Of a DNA stretch of 64,000 nucleotides, positions 8,180 to 17,106 are shown one piece after another (positions within the stretch are counted from its first letter, which is position 1; the number at the start of each line of letters is the position of its first letter). The notes beneath the pieces were generated by a model. That model was given only the letters and a program-made list of their open reading frames with translations, did not search any database and was not told the origin of the DNA. A program made the position numbers and the translations under genes. The stretch is taken from contig NZ_OZ241747.1 in assembly GCF_965201005.1 (NCBI RefSeq), positions 310,001-374,000 of the forward strand. The letters are read 5' to 3'. This stretch comes from Mucilaginibacter_A sp965201005. GTDB lineage: Bacteria > Bacteroidota > Bacteroidia > Sphingobacteriales > Sphingobacteriaceae.

Positions 8180-9775
8180 ATGATAGGTAAAAATGTTGAT
8201 TACTTGGTTATCGGATCCGGGATTGCAGGATTGAGTTTTGCACTAAAAGCGGCGCAATATGGTAAGGTTCTGATTGTTACAAAATCCAACGAAGACGAAT
8301 CTAACACCAAATATGCGCAAGGCGGTGTGGCCGTGGTTGTGGATAAGCAGGAAGATTCGTTTGAAAAACACATTGATGACACGCTGATTGCCGGCGATGG
8401 TTTGTGCGATGTGGAAGTGGTTAAGATTGTGGTAGAAGAAGGACCGCCCAGGATTAAAGAAATTATTGATTACGGAACTAACTTTGACAAAACTAACCAG
8501 GGCATTTTTGATCTGGCAAAAGAAGGCGGACATTCTGAAAGCCGCGTGCTGCATTATAAAGATATCACCGGTTTTGAGATTGAGCGCGCCCTGCTGGAGC
8601 AAATCCACCGGAATGAAAATATCGAAATTTTGACGCATTATTTTGCCATCGATTTGATCACGCAGCATCATTTAGGTGAGTTTGTGGACCGTTCAAGCAC
8701 GGATATTAAATGTTTTGGTATTTATGCGCTCAACCATTTAACAAACCAAGTTGAAAAAATCCTGTCGAAAATAACCGTTATGGCTTCCGGCGGTGCTGGC
8801 CATATTTATTCCATCACCACAAACCCGACCATTGCAACCGGCGACGGCGTGGCGATGGTTTACCGGGCAAAAGGCAAGGTGCGCGATATGGAATTTATCC
8901 AGTTTCACCCAACGGCTTTGTACAATCCGGGCGATTATCCTTCATTTTTGATTTCGGAAGCCGTTCGTGGTTTTGGCGGGATTTTGAAACGGCGGAACGG
9001 GGAGGAGTTTATGCAGGAATACGATCCGCGGAAATCCCTGGCACCGCGTGATATTGTGGCCCGCGCCATTGATGCGGAAATGAAAAAATCCGGAGATGAT
9101 TTTGTTTATTTAGATATCCGCCACCGAAGCAAGGATGATTTGCTAGCACATTTCCCGAATATTTATGCCAAATGTTTGTCCATCGGTATTGATATGACGA
9201 AGGATCTGATCCCGGTTTCGCCGGCCAGCCATTATATGTGCGGCGGCATAATGGTTGATCATCACGGGCAATCTTCTATACAAAATCTGTATGCCTGCGG
9301 CGAATGTTCGTCCACGGGTTTGCATGGTGCCAATCGGCTGGCTTCCAATTCTTTGCTTGAAGCTTTGGTTTTTGCGCACCGGATTTTTGAAGATGCCGTA
9401 CCAAAAGTCAATACTGTTTTTATCCCGCAAAATGTGCCGGATTGGAATGAGTTTGGCGTTGCGCAACAAAACGAAGATATTTTGGTAACGCACAACATCC
9501 GCGAAATGCAAAAAATAATGAACGATTATGTAGGGATTGTGCGCTCGGATTTCCGGTCGGAGCGGGCTTTGCGCCGTTTGCGTTTGCTTTATGAAGAGAC
9601 GGAAGATTTCTACAAAAAAACCAAGCTTTCGGTCAAGCTTTGCGAGCTGCGGAATTTGATCCAGGTTTCGTATCTCGTTGTAAAATCGGCCATGATTCGT
9701 AAAGAAAGCCGCGGTTTGCATTTTACCACGGATTATCCAAATCACGCAAAAGAATTGTACAATACGATTTTATAA
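8180..9775 (+). CDS. nadB: L-aspartate oxidase
   Basis: This flavoprotein oxidises L-aspartate to iminoaspartate, the substrate of NadA. The 531 residues begin with an FAD-binding VIGSGIAGLSFALKAA Rossmann motif. They continue with SNTKYAQGGVAVV, the active-site region GDGVAMVYRAKG and EFIQFHPTAL, and YMCGGIMVDHHGQSS plus CGECSSTGLHGANRLASNSLLE in the C-terminal FAD part. The long C-terminal helical domain is present, so length is normal. It is divergent from nadA. The 60 bases before the ATG are AT-rich; CATCTTTG near 8124 is a poor match to a -7 element. Confidence 0.93.
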   Translation: MIGKNVDYLVIGSGIAGLSFALKAAQYGKVLIVTKSNEDESNTKYAQGGVAVVVDKQEDSFEKHIDDTLIAGDGLCDVEVVKIVVEEGPPRIKEIIDYGTNFDKTNQGIFDLAKEGGHSESRVLHYKDITGFEIERALLEQIHRNENIEILTHYFAIDLITQHHLGEFVDRSSTDIKCFGIYALNHLTNQVEKILSKITVMASGGAGHIYSITTNPTIATGDGVAMVYRAKGKVRDMEFIQFHPTALYNPGDYPSFLISEAVRGFGGILKRRNGEEFMQEYDPRKSLAPRDIVARAIDAEMKKSGDDFVYLDIRHRSKDDLLAHFPNIYAKCLSIGIDMTKDLIPVSPASHYMCGGIMVDHHGQSSIQNLYACGECSSTGLHGANRLASNSLLEALVFAHRIFEDAVPKVNTVFIPQNVPDWNEFGVAQQNEDILVTHNIREMQKIMNDYVGIVRSDFRSERALRRLRLLYEETEDFYKKTKLSVKLCELRNLIQVSYLVVKSAMIRKESRGLHFTTDYPNHAKELYNTIL

Positions 9776-9805
9776 AATTTAGGTGGTAAAAGAAGCATTT
9801 ACAAG

Positions 9806-9878
9806 AGCGGAAAACGGGATTCGAACCCGCGGCCTTCAGTTTGGGAAACTGATACTCTACCAGCTGAGCTATTTCCGC
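9806..9878 (-). tRNA. tRNA-Gly (CCC)
   Basis: Read on the minus strand, a 73-base cloverleaf has acceptor arms GCGGAAA and TTTCCGC and a D-arm with AGCTCAGCTGGTAGAG. The anticodon loop is TTCCCAA (anticodon CCC, reading GGG), the T-loop is TTCGAAT, and the discriminator is T. No CCA is encoded. The gene is bracketed by two iterated motifs pointing in opposite directions: TAAAAGAAGCAT at 9787-9798 and ATGCTTCTTTTA at 9906-9917. A third stands at 9986-9997. The rest of the 9776-10028 gap shows nothing else. Confidence 0.93.
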
Positions 9879-10028
9879 AGATAAAAATAAATGTCAGCAA
9901 AGTTGATGCTTCTTTTACCACTATAAAATTAGTGTTTGTATCTTGTTTTGCAAAATTTTTAAATGCTTCACCATTTTTAGTATGATAAAAGAAGCATCAC
10001 AATTTGCTGAACTTTAAAGAATAGATTT

Positions 10029-10544
10029 ATGCCGCTAATCCTTCCTGTAAAAGATAAAACCCCTGTAATCGGTAATGATTGTTTTATTGCCGAAAATGCC
10101 ACAATTGTAGGCGATGTAATTATCGGAAACCAATGTTCTGTGTGGTTTAATACGGTTGTTCGGGGCGATGTCAATTCAATCAGAATCGGCGACCAAACCA
10201 ATATCCAGGACGGCGTTGTTGTTCATTGTACTTATCAAAAAGCAGCTACCGTTATTGGTCACCATGTTTCTGTTGGCCACAACGCTATTGTGCATGGTTG
10301 CACGCTGCACAATTATATTTTGGTTGGCATGGGCGCAATTATTATGGATCATGCCGTTGTAGAGGATTTTTGCATCATTGCGGCCGGTGCCGTTGTTTTA
10401 GAGAACACAAAATGCGAGTCCGGGTTTATTTATGCCGGAACGCCCGCCAGAAAAATAAAAGCTGTTTCCGATGCACAAATGCAGCAACTCAAGCAGCTTC
10501 CTTTAAATTATATTTTGTATTCGGGCTGGTTTACGGACTTGTAA
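10029..10544 (+). CDS. Gamma-class carbonic anhydrase / hexapeptide-repeat family protein
   Basis: The product has 171 residues in a left-handed parallel beta-helix, visible as hexapeptide turns (IGNDCFIAENATIVGDVIIG, VVRGDVNSIRIGDQTNIQDG). The three metal-ligand histidines typical of the gamma-carbonic anhydrase/YrdA family are provided by VVHCTY and by GHHVSVGHNAIVHGC. The C-terminal helix (DAQMQQLKQLPLNYILYSGWF) closes the trimer. Whether it hydrates CO2 or is one of the inactive YrdA-like members cannot be told from sequence. Its end overlaps the convergent lipoprotein gene by 14 bases. Confidence 0.85.
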   Translation: MPLILPVKDKTPVIGNDCFIAENATIVGDVIIGNQCSVWFNTVVRGDVNSIRIGDQTNIQDGVVVHCTYQKAATVIGHHVSVGHNAIVHGCTLHNYILVGMGAIIMDHAVVEDFCIIAAGAVVLENTKCESGFIYAGTPARKIKAVSDAQMQQLKQLPLNYILYSGWFTDL

Positions 10545-12171
10545 CCAGCTTCGGAACGTCTATCGTTTCGTTCATTTCCCAATTTGCGCGCAGGCTCAGC
10601 TCTTTGTTAAAATACCAAATCGGTTCTGGCTGCGTCCGTGTTTTCAAATCGCCGGTGTCCCATTTTCCGTTTTTGTTGAGGTCGTAAATTACGCGCACAC
10701 GGTATTTCCCTATGGCATAATTACTAAAGGTAATTTTGCCGCTTTTTTGGATCGGTACTGTTTTTATCACGTTTTTTTCGGCAGAAAGCAGTTCTAACAA
10801 ATAGTTTTTTGTTGGGTCGGGGATATTGACCGCAAACACCATCGAGCCATAATTTTCGTCTGTGTTCAGTTGAAAAGCAACTGTGGTTTTTTTGTTTTTA
10901 TTTCCGAAAATATCAATAAATGCACCTTCATTTAAAACAACATCATAATGTTTTCCGGTTTTCCAGGGATATTTTAACGTGTAACTGTTCAGTTTTGCGG
11001 TATCTTTTTCTAAACTGAACCCATATTTCGGTATCGAGTCTTCATTCAAAACAATCTGCGCTTCATTGGTAGATTCTATGGGGAAGTTAGCCGTTAAAGT
11101 CAAACCGGTTTTTGGTTTCAGCAATCCGCCGGCATTGTTGGTAATGCTCAAACTCCGCTTGTAAGTATCGCGTTTTCCCCGTCGCAAAGTCAAAGTGTCC
11201 AATGGTTTTCCGGCTGATAAAATGGCTACTTTTACCGAATCAAAACTCATATCACGTAAATAAACCCGGGCAGAATCATCGGTTTTGTTAAATTCTACCA
11301 CTTTTTGTTTGTCTAAGTTTTCGTTTTGCAAGATGCGGATTTCAGGCTGCGGAATCCCTTTGTTAAAAGAAAAAAACAGCTTTCCGTCCGCATCAATCTT
11401 CCGTTCAGCCACCCGAAATTTTTGCGGGACCGCTTTAAACAGTTCCAGCTGAATGCCCGAAGTATCTTTTTTTAAGTTGATGTTTTTAGACAAAATTCCG
11501 ATCAGTTCGTTGTCATTATCAAATATCCGGTTCGGGCTTGCTTCTTTTAAAGCATAAATTTTATAATTGTTAGCGTGCAGGTTGCTGATCTTGAAATTTC
11601 CGGCCGTATCGGTAACGCTATAATAAGAAGGTTTTTTTTTACCAAACAACAGCGAATCTTCTTTTGCCGTGAAAATAAAAACGGTTGCTTCTTTTTCAGG
11701 TTCCTGCGTTTCCGAGTTGATCACTTTGCCCGAAATGCTAAGCGAATCAATCTCATTTCCGGTTGTAAAAACATATGTGAAATTTTGAAGGATGTTATTT
11801 TCGTTCACATCGCCAATTGCTTTACCAAAACTAAAAACGTAGGTTGTGTTTTTCCGTAATGAATCTTTCAGGCTGATCACCAAACTTTTTTGTTTGATGC
11901 GATATTCCGGCTGCTTTTCCTGTGCCGGCGAAACACTGATTTCCTGATACTGATTGTTCAGTTTAAAATATTCATCAAAATTCAGCACAATCTCTTTGGC
12001 ATCAAAATGCCTGGTTTTATTGGCCGGTGTTGCCGTTAATAATTTAGGCGGAGTTTTATCGCGCGGGCCTCCTTGCGGTTTTTGTATGCTTGCACAACCA
12101 AAAGCCAAAATTATAGTGGTAAAAACAGCACTCAGGTGTAAGCAGGGCAGGAGGTTCTTTTTAAAAGCCAT
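10531..12171 (-). CDS. Lipoprotein with N-terminal Ig-like domain
   Basis: The protein has 546 residues. A signal peptide ends in LAFGC (Cys26), followed by ASIQKPQGGPRDKTPP. This opening and the SbsA-type Ig domain after it (PKLLTATPANKTRHFDAKEIVLNFDEYF, across about residues 42-140) recur in many Bacteroidota lipoproteins. A carboxypeptidase-regulatory-like beta sandwich follows at about 145-215 (ISGKVINSETQEPEKEATVFIF), then further beta-rich repeats and a C-terminal strand region ending in NLNKNGKWDTGDLKTRTQPEPIWYF. The role is probably structural or in envelope assembly and is unproven. Three diverged iterated motifs lie inside the gene. Confidence 0.75.
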   Translation of the reverse strand: MAFKKNLLPCLHLSAVFTTIILAFGCASIQKPQGGPRDKTPPKLLTATPANKTRHFDAKEIVLNFDEYFKLNNQYQEISVSPAQEKQPEYRIKQKSLVISLKDSLRKNTTYVFSFGKAIGDVNENNILQNFTYVFTTGNEIDSLSISGKVINSETQEPEKEATVFIFTAKEDSLLFGKKKPSYYSVTDTAGNFKISNLHANNYKIYALKEASPNRIFDNDNELIGILSKNINLKKDTSGIQLELFKAVPQKFRVAERKIDADGKLFFSFNKGIPQPEIRILQNENLDKQKVVEFNKTDDSARVYLRDMSFDSVKVAILSAGKPLDTLTLRRGKRDTYKRSLSITNNAGGLLKPKTGLTLTANFPIESTNEAQIVLNEDSIPKYGFSLEKDTAKLNSYTLKYPWKTGKHYDVVLNEGAFIDIFGNKNKKTTVAFQLNTDENYGSMVFAVNIPDPTKNYLLELLSAEKNVIKTVPIQKSGKITFSNYAIGKYRVRVIYDLNKNGKWDTGDLKTRTQPEPIWYFNKELSLRANWEMNETIDVPKLVTSP

Positions 12172-12289
12172 TTAAATGCGCTATAATCAAATATTTTTTT
12201 GGGGCGAAGATTATCATTCATAAAAATAAATCTCCTTTTATAGCAGATTTATTTTGGGGCAAAAATTGATCAAAAATCCAAAAAATCCG

Positions 12290-14152
12290 TTATCTGCTGA
12301 TGTGTACCATCAACACAGAAACATCTGAAGGCGAAACACCGGAAATTCGTGAAGCCTGCCCTAACGTTTTTGGTTTTATTTTGATCAGTTTTTCGCGTGC
12401 TTCTTTTGACAGGGAAATTATATCGTTATAGTTGAATGCAGGATTGATTTCGCGGTCTTCCATCTTTTTCATTTTATTTACTATTTCCAGTTCTTTCTCA
12501 AAATAAGATTCGTACTTAATTTTGATTTCAGCCTGCTCAATGGTTTCCTTGTCAAACTCAGCCAGAAAATTTTTCAAAACAGGCGATGCTTCTTTTAGCC
12601 GGTAAAAATCCATTTGCGGCCTGCCGATAATCGTCGCCATTTTTACATTCTGGCTGATGCTGCTTGTTCCGGCCTCTTCCAAAATTGTATTAACTTCCTC
12701 GGGTTTGATCGAGTTGCTTTTAACAAAATTTACAATAGCTGCCGTATTTTGTACTTTATCATCTACCGTTTTCATTCTTTCTGCATCAATCAGGCCTAAC
12801 TGATAACCAATAGGGGTAAGGCGGATATCTGCATTATCCTGCCGCAACAACAAGCGGTGTTCTGCGCGCGAAGTAAACATGCGGTAAGGTTCTTCCGTTC
12901 CTTTCGTAACCAGATCATCAATCAAAACGCCAATATATGATTCTGACCGTTTCATAATCAATGCTTCTTTTGCCACTATATTTTGATGCGCATTGATGCC
13001 TGCAATAAAACCCTGGCAGGCGGCTTCTTCGTAGCCTGTTGTGCCATTAATTTGTCCGGCAAAAAACAGGTTGCTAATTATTTTAGTTTCGAGTGTTAAT
13101 TTTAACTGAGTCGGTGGGAAATAATCGTACTCAATTGCATAACCAGGCCGGAACATTTTTACGTTTTCAAAGCCGGCAATTTGCTTTAATGCTTTGTATT
13201 GAACATCTTCTGGTAATGAAGTAGAAAAGCCGTTTACGTAGATCTCTACTGTATTCCAACCTTCGGGTTCAACAAAAATCTGATGCCGGTCGCGTTCAGC
13301 AAAACGATTGATTTTGTCTTCAATCGATGGACAATAACGCGGCCCTAAACCTTTAATCCTTCCTGAAAACATCGGTGATTTTTCAAACCCTTCTTTCAAA
13401 GTTTCATGAACGTTAGTGTTGGTGTAAGTTATCCAGCAGCAGCGTTGCTCCTGATTTTTTTTAATATTGGTATATGAAAACTCACCGCGGCTTTCATCGC
13501 CCCACTGTTCCTCCATTTTAGTATAATCCAAACTTCTGCCATCAACCCGCGGAGGCGTACCGGTTTTCATTCTTCCTGATTCAAAACCTAATCCAACCAA
13601 TTGTTCGGTAATTCCATGAGCGGCTTTTTCGGCTGTACGGCCGCCGCCAAACTTCTTTTCACCGATATGGATCAATCCATTTAAAAAAGTCCCGTTGGTC
13701 AGCACAACTGCTTTGGCTTCAACTTCAATACCGAGAGAAGTTGCCACACCGCATATCTTTTCATTCTTGACAATTAATGCGTTAACCGTGTCCTGCCAAA
13801 AATCTACATTCATGTTTTTTTCAAGCATCAAACGCCATTCTTCTGCAAACCGCATTCGGTCAACCTGTGCTCGCGGACTCCACATTGCAGGCCCTTTAGA
13901 GCGGTTTAGCATTCGAAACTGAATTGTAGATTTGTCGGTAACAATCCCTGAGCCGCCGCCCATTGCATCAATTTCCCGAACAATCTGTCCTTTTGCCACT
14001 CCACCCATAGCCGGGTTGCAGCTCATTTGTGCGATAGTGGCCATGTTCATTGTAATCAGCAAAACCGAGGATCCAAGCTTTCCTGCTGCTGCTGCTGCTT
14101 CACAACCTGCATGTCCGCCGCCTACAACAATTAAATCATATTTTTTAAACAT
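12290..14152 (-). CDS. mnmG: tRNA uridine-5-carboxymethylaminomethyl modification enzyme MnmG (GidA)
   Basis: With MnmE it installs the cmnm5 group on wobble uridine 34 of several tRNAs, using FAD and methylene-tetrahydrofolate. The 620 residues start with the FAD motif VVGGGHAGCEAAAAAGKLG. They continue with MSCNPAMGGVAKGQIVREIDAMGG, the FLNGLIHIGEKKFGGGR loop and GQINGTTGYEEAACQGFIAGINA, and end in the MnmE-binding helical domain (KPKTLGQASRISGVSPSDVSVLMVH). Length is typical. It follows the ABC-F gene by 38 bases, and that gap carries a parS site. gidA genes often sit next to oriC. Confidence 0.95.
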   Translation of the reverse strand: MFKKYDLIVVGGGHAGCEAAAAAGKLGSSVLLITMNMATIAQMSCNPAMGGVAKGQIVREIDAMGGGSGIVTDKSTIQFRMLNRSKGPAMWSPRAQVDRMRFAEEWRLMLEKNMNVDFWQDTVNALIVKNEKICGVATSLGIEVEAKAVVLTNGTFLNGLIHIGEKKFGGGRTAEKAAHGITEQLVGLGFESGRMKTGTPPRVDGRSLDYTKMEEQWGDESRGEFSYTNIKKNQEQRCCWITYTNTNVHETLKEGFEKSPMFSGRIKGLGPRYCPSIEDKINRFAERDRHQIFVEPEGWNTVEIYVNGFSTSLPEDVQYKALKQIAGFENVKMFRPGYAIEYDYFPPTQLKLTLETKIISNLFFAGQINGTTGYEEAACQGFIAGINAHQNIVAKEALIMKRSESYIGVLIDDLVTKGTEEPYRMFTSRAEHRLLLRQDNADIRLTPIGYQLGLIDAERMKTVDDKVQNTAAIVNFVKSNSIKPEEVNTILEEAGTSSISQNVKMATIIGRPQMDFYRLKEASPVLKNFLAEFDKETIEQAEIKIKYESYFEKELEIVNKMKKMEDREINPAFNYNDIISLSKEAREKLIKIKPKTLGQASRISGVSPSDVSVLMVHISR

Positions 14153-14163
14153 AGCGTTTAAAT

Positions 14164-14179
14164 GGTTTCACGTGAAACA
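14164..14179. promoter_or_regulatory. parS: parS-like ParB binding site
   Basis: The 16-base sequence GGTTTCACGTGAAACA matches the consensus parS palindrome TGTTTCACGTGAAACA at 15 of 16 positions; only the first base differs. The inner 14 bases GTTTCACGTGAAAC are a perfect palindrome. It stands between the ABC-F gene and mnmG, about 6 kb from the DnaA-box cluster. ParB/Spo0J loads at such sites near the origin to organise chromosome segregation. I found no second copy in the window. Confidence 0.75.
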
Positions 14180-14190
14180 TTGATTTTATT

Positions 14191-16044
14191 TTATAAATCT
14201 GATAGAGTAAGCCATTTTTCTGTAAGCTGATCTAACTCTTTTTGCAGAGATTGAATATTATTAGATGCAGAGATCAAATCTTCCGTTTTAGTTTCCTTAT
14301 GGTTCAAAACCAAATTCAAATCACTAATAGATTTTTCCAAAGTGGCAATGTTGGCTTCAAGATCGGTTAGTTCTTTATCCTGCTTAAAGCTGTTTTTACT
14401 TGAGTTATTTATACTGACCGCTTTTTCCGGTTTATTTGAGTTTTTAACAATCTGTTTGTTGTTTGCATCTTCTAACCTAAAATCGGTATAGTTTCCGTTG
14501 TAAATTTGCAAATGGCCGTTTTGGGTAAAGATAAAAAGCTGCTCGGTCAATTTATCAATCAAATAACGATCGTGTGAAACAAGAATTATAACGCCGGAAA
14601 AATTTACCAAGAAATCCTCTAAAACATTTAAAGTATCTGTGTCCAAATCATTCGTTGGCTCATCCAGAATCAAAAAATTTGGGTTTTTGATCAAAATCAT
14701 CAGCAACTGCAAGCGCTTTTTTTCGCCACCGCTTAAATTACTGATAAAGCCATGCTGCTTTTTTGGCGGAAACAAAAATTGCGTTAAAAGCTGGGAGGCA
14801 GAAAGCAGTTTTCCATCAGCCATTGTAATAAATTCTGCTACATTTTTTATGGTATCTATTACTCTTTCCGCATCATTAAAAATTAGGCCAGATTGCCGGT
14901 AATAACCGATAGAAGTTGTTTCGCCAGCGATAACAGCACCAGAATCCGGTTTGATTTCCCCGGTCAGCAGATTTAACAATGTTGATTTTCCGGTGCCGTT
15001 TTTGCCAGCCAAACCAATCCGGTCGCCTTTTTTAAATACGTAGTTAAAATTGTTAATAATAATTCGGTCGTTGAAAGATTTTGTAAGATGATCAATCTCC
15101 AAAATCTTGTTTCCTTGCCGGGCAGATTTGATACTTAGTTCCAACTGCTCCTTCGGGCCGTTATTTTGTGTTTTGCTTTGCAGATCATAAAAAGCATCAA
15201 TCCGTGATTTTGATTTTGTGCTGCGCGCCTGCGGCATCCGGCGCATCCATTCTAATTCCTTCTTTAAAAGGTTGGAATTTTTTTGGTACCGGGCCTGATC
15301 TGCAGCTTCACGTTCAGCACGTTTCTCTAAGTAATAACTGTAATTTCCCTGATAAGGAAATATCTTTTGCTGATCGATTTCCAAAATTTCGTTACAAACA
15401 TTATCCAAAAAATAACGATCATGCGTAACCAGCAAAATCGTTTTATTGCCCGAAGTCAAAAAGCTTTCCAGCCATTCAATCGTTTCAATATCCAAATGAT
15501 TGGTTGGCTCATCCAAAACAAAAAGCTCCGGATCGCTGATCAGTAATTCAGCCAAAGCCAAACGCTTTTTTTGTCCGCCGGAAAGTGTTTTGATCTGCTG
15601 ATCCAGGTGATGAACGTCCAATCGATCCAGGATATTTTTGATCTTATATTCGTATTCCCAGGCTTCAAGTTCAGTGATTTTAGTGGTTACAATTTCAATC
15701 TGCTCATAATTTTCAGGATCATTTTCGAGTAGCAATTCATATTCTTTAATTAATTGCTGCTGTTCGTTATCCGATTTAAAAATGAAATCATTGATCGTTT
15801 CTTCCGGGTTAAATTGCGGATCTTGCTCTAAATAGCCCATAGAAAGAAACTTGCTTTTCACTACTTTGCCTTCTGTCGGCTTGAGTTTTTCGGCCAGAAT
15901 TTTTAATAAAGTGGATTTGCCCGCACCATTTGCGCCTACCAAAGCGATGCGCCGGCCTGTATTAATGCCAAAAGTTTGCTGTTTAAAAAGCCAGTTATCA
16001 TGAAAAGAATGGCCAAGGTTTTCTGCGGAAATTAATGTACTCAC
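14191..16044 (-). CDS. ABC-F family ATPase (Uup/EttA-like translation factor)
   Basis: The protein has 617 residues with two fused ATP-binding cassettes and no membrane segments. The first has Walker A GANGAGKST (residues 37-45), LSGGQKKRLALAELL and FVLDEPTNHLD. The second has GLAGKNGTGKSTLL near residue 339, LSGGEKKRLQLLMIL and LILDEPTNDLD. The linker between them carries the basic ABC-F signature region (LEWMRRMPQARSTKSKSR). A C-terminal coiled coil (about residues 560-617) is typical of Uup, which binds DNA or the ribosome. The start overlaps the stop of the upstream oxidoreductase gene by four bases, so they are probably one operon with mnmG. Confidence 0.9.
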   Translation of the reverse strand: MSTLISAENLGHSFHDNWLFKQQTFGINTGRRIALVGANGAGKSTLLKILAEKLKPTEGKVVKSKFLSMGYLEQDPQFNPEETINDFIFKSDNEQQQLIKEYELLLENDPENYEQIEIVTTKITELEAWEYEYKIKNILDRLDVHHLDQQIKTLSGGQKKRLALAELLISDPELFVLDEPTNHLDIETIEWLESFLTSGNKTILLVTHDRYFLDNVCNEILEIDQQKIFPYQGNYSYYLEKRAEREAADQARYQKNSNLLKKELEWMRRMPQARSTKSKSRIDAFYDLQSKTQNNGPKEQLELSIKSARQGNKILEIDHLTKSFNDRIIINNFNYVFKKGDRIGLAGKNGTGKSTLLNLLTGEIKPDSGAVIAGETTSIGYYRQSGLIFNDAERVIDTIKNVAEFITMADGKLLSASQLLTQFLFPPKKQHGFISNLSGGEKKRLQLLMILIKNPNFLILDEPTNDLDTDTLNVLEDFLVNFSGVIILVSHDRYLIDKLTEQLFIFTQNGHLQIYNGNYTDFRLEDANNKQIVKNSNKPEKAVSINNSSKNSFKQDKELTDLEANIATLEKSISDLNLVLNHKETKTEDLISASNNIQSLQKELDQLTEKWLTLSDL

Positions 16045-16697
16045 GCTAATTTTTTAATTTGATCTGATGGATAAGTATAAATGCCTGCGTTGTTTTTTAA
16101 GGATTGATTGAGCATTGCTTTTGCAACCACAGCGGCCGAAATGCTTCTGTATTTTCTTAATCTTCCGATCAAAAACGGATTAATCAACTTTGCTAATCTA
16201 ATGCCAAAACGTTCGCCAAAACGCTTTTCTTTTCTGTTGCCAACCAAAAAAGACGGCTGATAAATATATATGGAAGGGATTTGCAAGGTTTTTAAGTCGC
16301 GTTCCGTTTCGCCTTTTAGCCGGGTATAAAAAGCAAAAGATTTAGTGTTTGCACCGAGCGATGAAATATAATGAAACTGCCGGATGCTGTTTTTAGCACC
16401 TATTTTTGCCAGTTCAAGCGGATAATCATGGTCGATTTTTCGGTATAATTTCAAATCCGGTGTTTTTTTGCGGGTGGTTCCCAGGCAACAGAAAATAGCA
16501 TCGCCGTTAATTTCGGCCTGATAATCTTCCAACCGGTCAAAATCAATAACTAATTGTTTTAACTTTTTATGCTGAATGGAAAGCTGTTTCCTGACCAAAA
16601 CCAGCACTTCAGCAATAGCAGGATCAGGCAATAATTGCGCTACCAACAAGCTGCCAACCAAACCGGTTGCGCCTGCAACAATAACTTTGTACGGCAT
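16041..16697 (-). CDS. NAD(P)-binding Rossmann-fold oxidoreductase (HTATIP2-like)
   Basis: The 218-residue protein opens with VIVAGATGLVGSLLVAQLL, the nucleotide-binding loop of atypical short-chain dehydrogenases. It continues with DAIFCCLGTTRKKTPD, HDYPLELAKIGAKN and FHYISSLGANTKS, the pattern of the NAD(P)H-binding, TIP30-like group. The substrate is unknown. It is the first gene of a compact run oxidoreductase - ABC-F ATPase - mnmG on the minus strand. Confidence 0.75.
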   Translation of the reverse strand: MPYKVIVAGATGLVGSLLVAQLLPDPAIAEVLVLVRKQLSIQHKKLKQLVIDFDRLEDYQAEINGDAIFCCLGTTRKKTPDLKLYRKIDHDYPLELAKIGAKNSIRQFHYISSLGANTKSFAFYTRLKGETERDLKTLQIPSIYIYQPSFLVGNRKEKRFGERFGIRLAKLINPFLIGRLRKYRSISAAVVAKAMLNQSLKNNAGIYTYPSDQIKKLA

Positions 16698-17106
16698 AGA
16701 TTTTTACAAAATACAAAAGTACGTATTATGATTTTGGAAAGATAACCGGCCAAGGCGATACAGCTTTTAAAAATCAATTTTTACATTCATCAACTTTTAT
16801 AGATTGTTGCTGATGAAAGCATTGATTCAGTCATCCGCTAAAAAAAGTAACCAAACTACAATGCTGTTTTTATATTACTTTTTTCCGGAAACCAAGTGCT
16901 GTTTAATTTTTAAAGAAGTTGCAATGCTTCTTTTATGCCAGTAAATTTATTTTTGCTGATGATAAATAATCCAAAAACCCATCAATTTTTAGGTGATAAA
17001 AGAAGCATCAGGCTTTTTTGTGATGAAATTTAAAAAGCCCCTGATTTAGTTGAGTTGATTGCCGATCCGGTTTTATAAAACCCCAACAAAATCAAATAAA
17101 AATCAG
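16698..17106. repeat. Spacer with three iterated motifs
   Basis: This 409-base gap contains no credible gene. It holds ATGCTGTTTTTA at 16861-16872, ATGCTTCTTTTA at 16924-16935 and the reverse form TAAAAGAAGCAT at 16997-17008. The last two face each other 61 bases apart with similar extensions (TGCCAGTAAATTT and AATTTTTAGGTGA). The promoter for the oxidoreductase gene should be near 16700-16760, but I cannot fix it. Confidence 0.7.

Noticed and set aside
9143..9745. Long minus-strand frame of 200 codons opposite nadB
   Set aside because: It lies wholly inside nadB, has no recognisable domain and arises from the codon bias of the real gene.
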